64,000 nt of DNA from Chitinophaga sp. GbtcB8 (GCF_019091455.1 NZ_JAGXJN010000009.1:122069-186068); one strand, 5' to 3'; shown: positions 41,593 through 51,298, numbered from the stretch's first letter. Notes: generated by a model from the sequence alone, not told the origin. Program-made: numbers and translations.

Positions 41593-41664
41593 GTCTTATG
41601 CCTTGTGCCTTGTGCTTTCTGTTTTGTTCCTTGCTCTCTGTTCTATGCTTGTGCTTTCTGCTTT
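41593..41664. repeat. Degenerate T/C/G-rich short-repeat tract
   Basis: After the terminator the plus strand is a string of degenerate short repeats built on GCCTTGTG/CTTTCTG. CTTGTGCTTTCTG occurs twice (41609-41621 and 41648-41660), 39 bases apart. The terminator arm CTTTCTGCTTT recurs at 41654-41664. The tract runs into the RND permease gene and encodes its last residues (KSVKQKAQA). Confidence 0.6.
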
Positions 41665-44600
41665 ACGCTTTTTGCTATTAAGCCATCTATAATGAAATAC
41701 ATACTCGGCACTACAAACAGGGTAAGGATCATGGAGCTGGTAAGCCCGCCGATAATTACCCAGGCCATACCGTTCTTGATCTCAGATGCAGCGCCGCTTG
41801 CAATGGCTATGGGCAGCATACCAAATACCATGGCCAGGGTGGTCATTAATATAGGCCGCAACCTTTCCTTACCTGCTTCTACCAGGGCTTCTTTTACACT
41901 ATAACCTTCCTCTTTCAGCTTATTGGTAAAGTCTACGATCAGGATGGCATTTTTTGAAACAAGCCCCAACAACATAATGATCCCGATAATGGTAAAAATG
42001 TTCAGCGTCTCCATCGTTAGCGCCAGGGCTAACAATGCCCCGATAAGGGCTACTGGTATGGAGAACAGCACCACAAAGGGATACACAGCATTTTCATAGA
42101 GCGCCACCATAATAAGATATACGAGGATAATAGCGGTAAGCAGCGCCAGCCCCAGGCTGCCAAAAGCATCGCCCTGGTTTTTGGAATCACCCAGGTAGGC
42201 TACACTAATGCCATCCGGAACTTTTACAGACCTGGCTTTCTCCTTGATCTCACTGGTAACAGTTCCGGTAGGCCGCCCCGCCACATTGGCCTGTACGGTA
42301 ATGGATCCCAGGCGGTCTATACGCTGCAGGGTAGTTTCCCCAAGGGCTTCTGTTATTTCTGCAAACTGGCTCAGTAAGATCGTTTGTCCATCGGCGTTAA
42401 CAAAGGGCAGGTTACGCACGTTCTTGACATCAGAGCGGTTAAACTTGTCCAGGCTAACGAGAATATTGTACTCATTGCCCGCCTGTTTATACTGGCTTTG
42501 ATCATTTCCGCTAAAAGAATTTTGAAGCGAAGCGCCTACCTGGCTGGCATTGAGGCCCAGCAGGCTCATTTTTTCCCGGTTCAGCTTAATATCTATCTCA
42601 GGTTTTTCGTCCTTAACGGAGAGCTTTACGAACTGTGTGCCCGGTACTGCTGTTATTATTTTCTGATAGGCTTCCGCCACCTGGCGTACCTCTTTGAGGT
42701 CTACGCCCTTTATGGCCACCTGTATGGGTGCGCTGCTCACACTTCCGGTTATGGAGGTTGCTGATGCGGTGAACTTAACACCGGTGATAGCGGCGCTTAG
42801 TTTTTGCTGCATGTATGTGCCAAATTCTTCTGCGGATAAGTGGCGGTTTTTCTTGTCTACCAGCGTTAAGGTAAGCTCTGCAAGATTGGCATTGCTGCTG
42901 GTACCGGCTACACTTCCACTCACAAACCCGATGCTGGAAAATACTTTTTCAACTTCAGGCTGCTGCATAATTATTTTTTCGGCCTGCTGCGCAAGCATGT
43001 TGGTTTTATAGATGGTGGCCGTTGGTTCCAGCTCCATATTGATGATCAGGTCACTCTGGTCTGTTTTCGGGATAAATGAAGCGCCTATAAAACCTGTGGG
43101 TATCAGTGCTATGGCCCCGATGATCAGCAGCAAAGTACCTGACAAAAGCCATCTTTTTTTATGGAGCACTATTTCCAGCAGCTTCCCATAACATTCTTTT
43201 AGGTTATTAAGAAAGTACTCAAAACCCAGGTTGAGCTTTCCCCAGAGCGTATTTTTCTTCAGCGCTTCCAGCTTACCGAAACGGCTTACCAGCAGGGGTG
43301 TGATGGTAAATGAAACAAAGAGGCTCATAAGGGTTGAGAATACCACCACCAGGGAAAATTCCCGGAGTATGGAGCCGATCATTCCCCCGGCCAGCGCCAG
43401 CGGCAGGAACACCACCACATCCACCAGGGTGATGGAAAGGGCGGTAAAACCTATTTCATTACGGCCTTCCAGGGCCGCTTTCCGCTTGTCTGCGCCCATT
43501 TCCATATGGCGATAGATATTTTCCAGCACAACAATGGAATCATCCACCAGGATACCTACTACCAAAGACATAGCCATTAAGGTCATCAGGTTCAGGGAAA
43601 AACCCAAGAGGTACATGGCAATAAAAGTGGGGACAATGGATGAAGGTAACGCCAACAGTACAAACATGGAACTCCTCATACTGTGCAGGAAAGCCAGCAT
43701 TACAACTCCTACAATCAGAATGGCCAGGCCCAGGTCTACTATTACGGCGTTTGCAGAATGTAATGTATAAATGCTCTGATCTGATGAAATATTGAATTTC
43801 AGATCCCGGGATCTGTATTGTTCCGCTATGCGTGTAAATGTTTTTTTAACCCCGGCGCTCACATCCACCGCATTGGCATCTGTTTGTTTGATGATCTGTA
43901 TACCAATGGAGGGGATCCCGTTAATATGATTGATAGCCGTGGTTTGGGCCGTGGCGTCCACCACTTCCGCAATATCCCTGAGATAGATGGCGCCCTGGCC
44001 GGGAGCTTGTTTTATGATAAGATTACGCAGCTGATCCAGTGAGCTAACATTGGCATCGTAACGTATGGAGAGCTGTTGGTTCTTTGTTTCAATGCTGCCT
44101 GCGGGAAATGAAAGATTGGCATTACTAACAGCCTGTGTTGTTTGTGTAATAGAAAGACCATAGGAATGTAATTTTTCCTGGTTAATGTTAACCTGGATCT
44201 CGCGCTCATCGCCGCCAATGATATTTACCTGGCCTACACCCGGCACATTTTGCAACACTGGTCTAAGCTGGTTGTCTACGAAATCGTACAGGTTGCGGGG
44301 AGGCATGTTAGCGGTTACGCCGGCTTTGATAACCGGAGTTTGTTCCGGGTTCACTTTGTTTACCTGGGGTCTTTCGGCATCATCAGGAAGGTCGTTAATG
44401 GTTTGGTCTGCCCTACGCTGCACATCACGTTCCGCCTTATCTATGTCTGTACCATTTTTAAAAGAGATAGTGATAATGGAAACGCTTTCCTGGGAAGTGG
44501 AGCTGATCTGGTCAAGCCCCTCAACAGAAGAAAAAGCATCTTCCAGCTTTTTGGTAACAGTTGTCTGCACTTCCGCTGCTGCGGCGCCGGGATAAAGGGT

Positions 44601-44744
44601 GCTTACAGAAACAGTAGGTACTTCTATTTTGGGAAGCAGGTTATAGTTCAGGCTAAAGTAACACTGCACCCCGAAAAGAGCCAGGACTGTAAATATAACT
44701 ATGAGTAATAATGGCCTCTTTATGGCAATTTCGGTTAATGACAT
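41643..44744 (-). CDS. RND efflux permease (HAE-1-like)
   Basis: This 1033-residue inner-membrane pump has 12 helices and two large periplasmic loops. Near the start it reads AIKRPLLLIVIFTVLALFGVQCYFSLNYNLLPKIEVPTVSV. The proton-relay region of TM4 shows two adjacent aspartates at about 400 in VVGILVDDSIVVLENIYRHME. The permease repeat in the second half ends in GLVSKNAILIVDF. It forms a tripartite system with the adaptor (12 bases upstream) and TolC genes. The C-terminal tail KSVKQKAQA is encoded by a short-repeat tract. Substrates are likely drugs, solvents or lipids; this cannot be told from sequence. Confidence 0.95.
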   Translation of the reverse strand: MSLTEIAIKRPLLLIVIFTVLALFGVQCYFSLNYNLLPKIEVPTVSVSTLYPGAAAAEVQTTVTKKLEDAFSSVEGLDQISSTSQESVSIITISFKNGTDIDKAERDVQRRADQTINDLPDDAERPQVNKVNPEQTPVIKAGVTANMPPRNLYDFVDNQLRPVLQNVPGVGQVNIIGGDEREIQVNINQEKLHSYGLSITQTTQAVSNANLSFPAGSIETKNQQLSIRYDANVSSLDQLRNLIIKQAPGQGAIYLRDIAEVVDATAQTTAINHINGIPSIGIQIIKQTDANAVDVSAGVKKTFTRIAEQYRSRDLKFNISSDQSIYTLHSANAVIVDLGLAILIVGVVMLAFLHSMRSSMFVLLALPSSIVPTFIAMYLLGFSLNLMTLMAMSLVVGILVDDSIVVLENIYRHMEMGADKRKAALEGRNEIGFTALSITLVDVVVFLPLALAGGMIGSILREFSLVVVFSTLMSLFVSFTITPLLVSRFGKLEALKKNTLWGKLNLGFEYFLNNLKECYGKLLEIVLHKKRWLLSGTLLLIIGAIALIPTGFIGASFIPKTDQSDLIINMELEPTATIYKTNMLAQQAEKIIMQQPEVEKVFSSIGFVSGSVAGTSSNANLAELTLTLVDKKNRHLSAEEFGTYMQQKLSAAITGVKFTASATSITGSVSSAPIQVAIKGVDLKEVRQVAEAYQKIITAVPGTQFVKLSVKDEKPEIDIKLNREKMSLLGLNASQVGASLQNSFSGNDQSQYKQAGNEYNILVSLDKFNRSDVKNVRNLPFVNADGQTILLSQFAEITEALGETTLQRIDRLGSITVQANVAGRPTGTVTSEIKEKARSVKVPDGISVAYLGDSKNQGDAFGSLGLALLTAIILVYLIMVALYENAVYPFVVLFSIPVALIGALLALALTMETLNIFTIIGIIMLLGLVSKNAILIVDFTNKLKEEGYSVKEALVEAGKERLRPILMTTLAMVFGMLPIAIASGAASEIKNGMAWVIIGGLTSSMILTLFVVPSMYFIIDGLIAKSVKQKAQA

Positions 44745-44755
44745 ACTCCTGATCT

Positions 44756-45814
44756 TTATTTTGAGACATTGATTAAAGAACCATCTTTTAGATTGATCTG
44801 CCCGGAAGTGATCACCTGCTCACCGGGCTGCAGGCCGTCAATAACCTGGATATAGCTGCCGTATTCATTACCGGCTTTTATTTTGCGTAAAACGGCTTTG
44901 CCATCTTTTACCACGTATACGGAAGCATCCTGTGTGCTTGCATTCAATGCCTCCCGCGGGATCAGCAGGATCTTTTGGGATGTTTTTCTCGAGAAGTCGG
45001 CATAAACAGAAGTGCCGGAACGTAAAGGGGCATCTTTATCATTGCCCGCGGTGATCTCTACCAGGTAGTTGTAGGCCTGGTTAGCCTGCGGACTAATAAA
45101 AGTAACGGTGCCTGAAAATGACTTATCTGGATAAACATCTGTTGTGAGCCTGATCTTTTCACCCAGCGCTACCTGGTATACTTCTGTTTCGGTAAGGTTT
45201 ACCTGCACTTTTAATTGAGAGAGGTTTACTATAGTAGCTATTTCTGTACCGGCGCTTACATACATGCCTTCTTCAACGGATTTAACGCCAATAATACCGC
45301 TGGTGGGTGCTTTGATGCTGGCATCGGCTATCTGCCTTTCCAGCTGTGACGACTGGTTCACTGCATCATTATAGTTCTGGCGGATCTCATCTACCTTTTC
45401 CCGGGTTGCAGCATTACCTGTCAGCAATTCAGAATAGGTTAGCAGATCGCTGCGAAGCCTGGCCACATTGGATGCCGATTTTTGCAGGTCAAGCTGCAGC
45501 AACCGGGAATCAATAACCGCCAGCGTTTGCCCCTGGCGTACATTGTCGCCCAGGCTAAAGCGCAGGTGCTGCACATTTCCGCTGCTTACCGATAAAACCT
45601 TTGCCTCTTTAAAAGGAGCCAGTATGCCGGTTTTTAAGATGCTTACCTGTTGTATGCTGTCCGTAGCGGTTGCAACGGTTACGGGTATACGGATATTTTC
45701 TACAGATACCGGCTGGTTCTTCTCATTGATCTTCCTTTTATTGGAAAACAGTTTGAGTACGATCATCCCGGTTATACCGATACATACCAGGGTTACTATA
45801 AGTTTTTGTTTCAT
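44756..45814 (-). CDS. RND periplasmic adaptor (membrane fusion protein)
   Basis: This 352-residue adaptor has an N-terminal membrane anchor (about 5-22). It then has a biotinyl-lipoyl-like half-motif (KVLSVSSGNVQHLRFSLGDNVRQGQTLAVIDSR), a helical hairpin (about 105-160), the matching second lipoyl half (ASIKAPTSGIIGVKSVEEGMYVSAGTEIATIV), a beta barrel and a C-terminal membrane-proximal domain (IQVIDGLQPGEQVITSGQINL). It links the RND pump with the TolC channel and sits between their genes with 6- and 11-base gaps. Confidence 0.95.
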   Translation of the reverse strand: MKQKLIVTLVCIGITGMIVLKLFSNKRKINEKNQPVSVENIRIPVTVATATDSIQQVSILKTGILAPFKEAKVLSVSSGNVQHLRFSLGDNVRQGQTLAVIDSRLLQLDLQKSASNVARLRSDLLTYSELLTGNAATREKVDEIRQNYNDAVNQSSQLERQIADASIKAPTSGIIGVKSVEEGMYVSAGTEIATIVNLSQLKVQVNLTETEVYQVALGEKIRLTTDVYPDKSFSGTVTFISPQANQAYNYLVEITAGNDKDAPLRSGTSVYADFSRKTSQKILLIPREALNASTQDASVYVVKDGKAVLRKIKAGNEYGSYIQVIDGLQPGEQVITSGQINLKDGSLINVSK

Positions 45815-45820
45815 GGCGCT

Positions 45821-47152
45821 TTAAAGTGAATTATAAAAGGTTTTCAATGTTCCTGCTGCCTTTTCAAGGTCTATCTTAGCCAGGTAATAATTGTACAGGG
45901 AGCTCAGGTAGCTGTTCTGTGCTTCCCTGAGCGAGTGTTGCGTATTCAGCCAGTCAGTAAGGTCAGTGATACCTTTTTGGAACTGGAGGTCCGTGACCTT
46001 CAGCACCGATTCTGCCAGGGCAATATTCCGCTGGTCATTTTCCACGTTGGCCTGCGCCTGCAGGAGCCTGGTGCGGTTGTTCCCATATTCCATTTTATAC
46101 TGTCCTTCAGACAGCTTTAGCTTTTCTTCTGCATTAATACGGTTAATCTCTGCCTGCTTGTATTGGGCATTACGTTTATAGAAATCGAGAATGGGAATGC
46201 TGAGCTTTAAGCCTACGGCGGAAAACGGCAGCAGGGTACTATAGGATTCCTTCAGGTTATTGCCAAAGCCAACCGCACCATAGCGGGCGTAGGCGGTTAG
46301 CTTAGGGAGCGCTTCTGCCCTTATACGGGCCTGCTCTATTTGCAGCGCCTGTATGTTCACCTGGGCGAGCCTGTAATCAACCCGTGATGCCGGAGAAAAA
46401 GTTCCGGCACTATCTTCAGGGAGTGCTGCGGGGATTTTTACGCCTGCTGAAGTATCTACTGCAAGCGGCTCATTAATAGGGTAACCCATTTCATATTTTA
46501 GCTCATTTTGCGCCAGCTGCAGGTTACTTTCTGCCACACGGATCTGGGAAATAGTATTGTTATAGTCAACGGTAACTTTATCCTGGTCTTTTTGCAATGC
46601 GATGCCTTTACTTACCTGCAAACGGTATATGGCTATCTGCTTTTCATAGGTGTCTTTATTGACCTGCAGGAGCTCTAACTGTTGCCGGTATACGAAGATC
46701 TGGAACCAGGCCGTGCTGATGTTATAAATGATGGCTTCCTGGCTTTGCTGTATGTTAAGGTCTGCCTGCTGCCGGTTGTATTTACTGGCTTTCAGGCCGG
46801 TAAGCATGGATTGGTCATAGATCACCTGGTCCAGCTGCGCAGTAGCGTTGCTGCTATATTGCTTGCTTAAGGATACCTTTACATCATTAGGCCCAAAGAT
46901 CCCTGCGGGGATCACCGTTTGCTGCAGCTTAAGATTGTTGTCCAGCGTAGAGGTGAGGCTTATCCGCGGCAGGTAATCGGCCAGCGCCTCCTTTGTCTTT
47001 GCATCAGCTGCCCGCTTTTCATTGGCATAAATGGTGTTGTTACGGTTATTCTTCAGGCCATAATCAATGCATTGTTTTAAGGTCCAGTTATCCTGGGCAT
47101 TAGCCTTTAATGCAAAGCTGAATAAGAATAGTACAATGATTTTCCGGTTCAT
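45821..47152 (-). CDS. TolC-family outer-membrane efflux channel
   Basis: This 443-residue protein has a signal peptide (about 1-19, ALKANAQ) and two OEP repeats with long helices, for example NWTLKQCIDYGLKNNRNNTIY at the start, then TAQLDQVIYDQS and the second-repeat motif VTDLQFQKGITDLTDWLNTQHSLREAQNSYL. It is the first gene of the efflux operon TolC-adaptor-permease, a common order in Bacteroidota. An upstream promoter with an adjoining palindrome suggests repression by a regulator not encoded next to it. Confidence 0.94.
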   Translation of the reverse strand: MNRKIIVLFLFSFALKANAQDNWTLKQCIDYGLKNNRNNTIYANEKRAADAKTKEALADYLPRISLTSTLDNNLKLQQTVIPAGIFGPNDVKVSLSKQYSSNATAQLDQVIYDQSMLTGLKASKYNRQQADLNIQQSQEAIIYNISTAWFQIFVYRQQLELLQVNKDTYEKQIAIYRLQVSKGIALQKDQDKVTVDYNNTISQIRVAESNLQLAQNELKYEMGYPINEPLAVDTSAGVKIPAALPEDSAGTFSPASRVDYRLAQVNIQALQIEQARIRAEALPKLTAYARYGAVGFGNNLKESYSTLLPFSAVGLKLSIPILDFYKRNAQYKQAEINRINAEEKLKLSEGQYKMEYGNNRTRLLQAQANVENDQRNIALAESVLKVTDLQFQKGITDLTDWLNTQHSLREAQNSYLSSLYNYYLAKIDLEKAAGTLKTFYNSL

Positions 47153-47178
47153 ATGATCTTCTTGCTCATCCTACTTTT

Positions 47179-47224
47179 ACAACCGCTGAAATAGCGGTTG
47201 TTTTAGTTAGACGGGCCAAAAGTA
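47179..47224 (-). promoter_or_regulatory. Efflux operon promoter with adjoining palindrome
   Basis: On the minus strand TACTTTTG (47224-47217) matches the -7 consensus TAnnTTTG. Just downstream, where transcription should begin, lies the perfect 9-base inverted repeat ACAACCGCT-N5-AGCGGTTGT (47179-47201), 27 bases before the TolC ATG. It could be a repressor operator or a leader hairpin. There is no gene on the plus strand for which it could be a terminator. Confidence 0.55.
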
Positions 47225-47374
47225 GCTGGTGCAGGGATCGGTATTTTGCTTATTATACGAACCCAGTTCTTTCTTATACAAACCATATTCAGGCTTCTAC
47301 CTATTTATTTCGGGGGAGGGAACGGCACAATATAGGAGCAGCTGCGCATTGAAGAATAAGCAGGAGAGGGGAGA

Positions 47375-47677
47375 CTATGAAATGAGGTTAAAAGATACCA
47401 GCACGGTTGTAACACTGACGCAGATCAGCCCAACCAGGAAAACATAATCTGCCACCTTTTCCAGCTGTTCGCTCTTTCGCTCATGATCCGCACGCATGGA
47501 CAGGAACGAAAGCAGGCAGCTGGCCATTAATAACAGCGCGGCAACCCCGGTACTATCATCAATGAGGGTACCATTATTAAAATGCATGACTTTGATAGAG
47601 GTGAGCACTATTAAACAAAAGCCCAGCAGGTTCGTAGATGTATTGAGGATATGCGGTGATTTGCTTCCATTCGCCAT
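47375..47677 (-). CDS. Small three-helix membrane protein, unknown
   Basis: This 100-residue protein has three hydrophobic segments (about 15-32, 44-60 and 76-97), with a charged linker ADHERKSEQLEKVADYV between the second and third. Similar short proteins of about 100 residues are common in Bacteroidota, but I know no function. It stands alone between the efflux operon and a methyltransferase gene. Nothing else convincing is seen in the flanking gaps 47225-47374 and 47678-47953. Confidence 0.6.
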   Translation of the reverse strand: MANGSKSPHILNTSTNLLGFCLIVLTSIKVMHFNNGTLIDDSTGVAALLLMASCLLSFLSMRADHERKSEQLEKVADYVFLVGLICVSVTTVLVSFNLIS

Positions 47678-47953
47678 AACACGCCTGAATTAAAGCGGAA
47701 AGTTACAGAAAGCCTTGATCCTATAGATTTGTTGCGAAAGTTATAAGGTAATTTTAAGGTTCAGCTGTGCCACTTTTAAAGGTTTTTTAACAACTCACCA
47801 TGAAAAGATCTTAAATAGTTTGGTTTGAGTTAATTTTATGGTATAACTTAGATCGTACAAAATGTAGCATAGATACTAAACAAGGGACAAATTCCATACT
47901 TGCCAATAGATCTTATTTAACTCCGGAATTATTAACTCCAAAATTACATTACA

Positions 47954-48766
47954 ATGAATCCAAACAAAACTTTGTGGGAAAAGGGTGATTTTACCCGTAT
48001 CGCTGAAACCATGCGGGAAAGCGGTGATGCGCTGGTAGCTGACCTGGGAATTAAACCCGGGCTTAAGGTGCTTGATCTCGGTTGTGGAGACGGCACTACG
48101 GCCATACCGGCAGCAAGACTGGGCGCAGAGGTTTCAGGCGTTGACATTGCAGCGAATCTCGTAGAGGCAGGAAACAACCGGATTAAGAAAGAAGGGCTTA
48201 GCAATTGCACCATCCAGGAAGGCGATGCCACTGACCTGCATATGCTGGCAGATCATAGCTTTGACCTGGTCATGAGCTTTTTTGGCGTTATGTTCGCACC
48301 AAAACCTTTTGATGTTGCCAGGGAAATGGTGCGTGTTACACGCCCGGGCGGAAGAATAGTTATGGGAAACTGGATCCCGGGAGATCCGACACTGGTAGCA
48401 CAGATCCTAAAGATCAGCTCCGCCTATACACCGCCGCCGCCGGAAGGTTTTGTAAGCCCCATGTTATGGGGTGTGGAGAGCAATGTGATTGAACGATTTA
48501 ACAGCGCTGGTATAACAAAGGAGAACATTAGCTTTTCTAAAGAAACTTTTACATTTAATGCTCCCTATTCACCTGCGGAATTTGTTAAAAATTTCAGGGA
48601 CTATTACGGTCCTACTATGAATGCTTTTGAAGCTGCTGAAAAAAATGGCAAGGCCTCAGAGCTGCAGGCTGAATTAGAAGCTTTGTTTAACAGTCAGAAC
48701 AAAAGCGGGGCAGGGAATACTACATCTATTCCGGTTACTTTTTTAAAGGTAACGGTTAGCTGCTGA
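47954..48766 (+). CDS. Class I SAM-dependent methyltransferase
   Basis: This 270-residue enzyme has SAM-binding motif I at about 36-50 (LKVLDLGCGDGTTAIPAA), the acidic residue of motif II in VSGVDIAANLVEAG, and motif IV/post-I regions ATDLHMLADHSFDLVMSFFGVMFAPKP and REMVRVTRPGGRIVMGNW. The C-terminal half would shape the substrate pocket; it resembles UbiE/SmtA-like small-molecule methyltransferases. No neighbour explains its substrate. It has its own 276-base upstream gap without a clear consensus promoter. Confidence 0.9.
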   Translation: MNPNKTLWEKGDFTRIAETMRESGDALVADLGIKPGLKVLDLGCGDGTTAIPAARLGAEVSGVDIAANLVEAGNNRIKKEGLSNCTIQEGDATDLHMLADHSFDLVMSFFGVMFAPKPFDVAREMVRVTRPGGRIVMGNWIPGDPTLVAQILKISSAYTPPPPEGFVSPMLWGVESNVIERFNSAGITKENISFSKETFTFNAPYSPAEFVKNFRDYYGPTMNAFEAAEKNGKASELQAELEALFNSQNKSGAGNTTSIPVTFLKVTVSC

Positions 48767-48922
48767 GCCTAAAAAGGAGAAATTCAGGTCAGATATTTGC
48801 GTTCGGCCGGTAAGGCCATCATCATAAAAAAAAACGGTTTATTCAAAGGGTAGCAGGATAGTGTAGGATGCGGAGTATATACAGACCCTTATATTGGGAA
48901 CTCATTCTAATTCCACGCATTA

Positions 48923-51298
48923 ATGAATAGAGTTTTTTCTGCGGTACTCGCGCTTTGCAGTTTTTTACTGGCTGAAACCAGCTACGCCCAATCTCCCGTT
49001 AGCAGGCAATGGAATGCCAACTGGATTGCAGCGCCCAATGACCCGGGCACCGGGTATGGGGTTTATTATTTCCGGAAAAATATTGATCTCGCCGTTAAAC
49101 CTGCCAGCTTTATCATCCATGTATCCGCCGTTAACCGTTATAAATTGTATGTAAACGGCACACTGGTATCCTTAGGACCGGCACGCGGAGATACCTATTA
49201 CTGGAATTATGAAACGGTGGACCTTGCGCCCTACCTGGTTGCCGGCAAAAATACAGTGGCGGCGCTGGTGTATAATGAGGCGGATAACCGCCCGGAGGCG
49301 CAGATCACGCTAAGAACCGCATTCATTGTACAGGGAAGCAGTTCCAGTGAAGAGATCCTGAATACCAACAATACCTGGAAATGTACCCGGGATAAAGGCT
49401 ACCAGCCTATCTGGGGCTTTTTTGCCGCCAGTACGGGTGAAATGGTAGATATGCGGCAATCTGTTCATGGCTGGATGGCTGTTGATTTTAATGACAGCAG
49501 CTGGCCGCAGGCCGCAAATTTATTCGGAGGCCGTTTAAAGGGCGGGGGTGATGGATATGGCTGGATGCTGGTGCCTTCCTCATTGCCCCAGATGGAGCTC
49601 ACCTATCAGCGGCTGCCCCTTGTGCGTAAAACAACCGGCATTACCCTGCCACCTGCATTTCCGGCAGAAAAAACATCCATTACCATTCCTGCTGATACTA
49701 CCGTTTCTTTCCTGCTGGATCAAACCTACCTGACCAACGCATACATCAACCTGAACTTTAGCAAGGGCAGGGATGCCGGTATTTCCATGCGCTATGCTGA
49801 ATCGCTTTTCGATGATGTAAAAAAGTACGGCGACCGTAAAGGCAACCGGAATGATGTGGATGGCAAAGACTTTAAAGGCCGGAAGGACAGCCTGGTCTCC
49901 GATGGCAGCACCGGCCAGTCTTATACAACCCTTTACTGGCGGAGCTTCCGTTATATCCTGGTAACAATCCATACCGAAAAAGAGCCGTTGGTAATAGATG
50001 ATCTTTCCGGCGTATTTACGGGTTATCCTTTTAAGTTTAACGCAGCCTTTAATACGGACAATGCTGAAATAAAAAAGATCCTGGAGATAGGATGGCGTAC
50101 TGCCCGCCTGTGTGCCATGGAAACCTATTGGGATTGCCCTTATTATGAGCAATTGCAGTACATAGGGGATACGCGCATACAGGCCATGATCAGCTACTAC
50201 AATAGCGGCGACGACCGGCTGGCGCGTAATGCCATTAACCTGATGGACCATTCCCGTATAACAGAAGGCGCTACGCAAAGCCGCTGGCCTACGCATAGTA
50301 CGCAGATCATATCCACCTTTTCCTTATGGTACATTGGTATGCTGCATGATCACCGGATGTACCGGTCAGACAGTAGTTTTCTAAAGGACAAGCTGACCGG
50401 CGAACGCGCTGTGCTGGATTTTTTCAGCAAATACCAGGGGGCAGATGGTTCGTTAAGAGGCACACCCTATTGGAATTTTATAGACTGGGTAGGAGGGAAA
50501 GGATGGGATTTTGCCATGGCCCCAAAAGGCAGCGATGGTGCATCGGCCATCCTGGACCTGCAATTGCTGATGGCTTACCAATGGGCGGCTGAGCTGGAAT
50601 CCGGAATGGGTATGCCGGCATATGCTGCGCTCTACCGGCAAAAAGCAGCACAATTAAAACAAACTATCCAGACCAAATACTGGAATGCATCCAGGAAATT
50701 ATATGCGGATACCAACGAAAAAGATGTGTATTCGCAGCATGCCAATTCGCTGGCCATATTGGCCGGCCTGGTGGATCAAAAGGACCTGCCTGCAGTATGT
50801 AACAACCTTTTAAAAGATAATTCCCTGACCCAGTGCACCATTTATTTTAAGTATTACCTGCCCCAGGCCCTGGTAAAAGGCGGCTTGGGAAATGATTACC
50901 TCAAATGGCTGGATGTGTGGCGTGACAACATCAAAATGGGCCTAACCACCTGGGCTGAAATATCCGATCTGCCAAACAGCCGTTCCGATTGCCATGCCTG
51001 GGGAGCCAGCCCCAATATTGAATTTTTCAGAACGGTGCTGGGTATTGACAGCGATGCACCTGGCTTCCGTAAAGTAAAAATAGAACCGCACCTGGGCGAC
51101 TTAACAAATGTAAGCGGCGAGATGCCGCATCCCAACGGAAAGGTTGCCGTGGCGTATACCCTGGCCGCAAACAAGTGGAGAATAAAGATCGTTTTACCCG
51201 CAAAAACTACGGGTACGCTTATATGGAAAACGAAAAAGTATCAGCTTAAAGCAGGGGAGAACGAGTATGTTCTCCCTACCACTTTATCTGCACGCTAA
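48923..51298 (+). CDS. GH78-like alpha-L-rhamnosidase
   Basis: This 791-residue secreted protein has a signal peptide (about 1-23, ETSYAQ). N-terminal beta-sandwich domains follow (FIIHVSAVNRYKLYVNGTLVSLGPARGDTYYWNYE), then an (alpha/alpha)6 barrel with METYWDCPYYEQLQYIGDTRIQ at about 400-415 and a C-terminal beta domain (FRKVKIEPHLGDLTNVSGEMPHPNGKVAV). The fold and motifs match GH78. The usual CPQRDER acid motif is replaced by CPYYEQ, the form seen in a divergent branch. It faces PUL 2 and overlaps the end of the 724-residue hydrolase-like gene by 23 bases tail to tail. It probably belongs to that locus. Confidence 0.85.
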   Translation: MNRVFSAVLALCSFLLAETSYAQSPVSRQWNANWIAAPNDPGTGYGVYYFRKNIDLAVKPASFIIHVSAVNRYKLYVNGTLVSLGPARGDTYYWNYETVDLAPYLVAGKNTVAALVYNEADNRPEAQITLRTAFIVQGSSSSEEILNTNNTWKCTRDKGYQPIWGFFAASTGEMVDMRQSVHGWMAVDFNDSSWPQAANLFGGRLKGGGDGYGWMLVPSSLPQMELTYQRLPLVRKTTGITLPPAFPAEKTSITIPADTTVSFLLDQTYLTNAYINLNFSKGRDAGISMRYAESLFDDVKKYGDRKGNRNDVDGKDFKGRKDSLVSDGSTGQSYTTLYWRSFRYILVTIHTEKEPLVIDDLSGVFTGYPFKFNAAFNTDNAEIKKILEIGWRTARLCAMETYWDCPYYEQLQYIGDTRIQAMISYYNSGDDRLARNAINLMDHSRITEGATQSRWPTHSTQIISTFSLWYIGMLHDHRMYRSDSSFLKDKLTGERAVLDFFSKYQGADGSLRGTPYWNFIDWVGGKGWDFAMAPKGSDGASAILDLQLLMAYQWAAELESGMGMPAYAALYRQKAAQLKQTIQTKYWNASRKLYADTNEKDVYSQHANSLAILAGLVDQKDLPAVCNNLLKDNSLTQCTIYFKYYLPQALVKGGLGNDYLKWLDVWRDNIKMGLTTWAEISDLPNSRSDCHAWGASPNIEFFRTVLGIDSDAPGFRKVKIEPHLGDLTNVSGEMPHPNGKVAVAYTLAANKWRIKIVLPAKTTGTLIWKTKKYQLKAGENEYVLPTTLSAR

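Noticed and set aside
41575..41904. 109-codon plus-strand frame rich in Phe and Cys
   Set aside because: It is a translation of the short-repeat tract and the antisense of the RND permease; the composition is an artefact of the repeats.
49580..50296. 238-codon minus-strand frame inside the GH78 gene
   Set aside because: Antisense to conserved GH78 motifs; no homology or start context.
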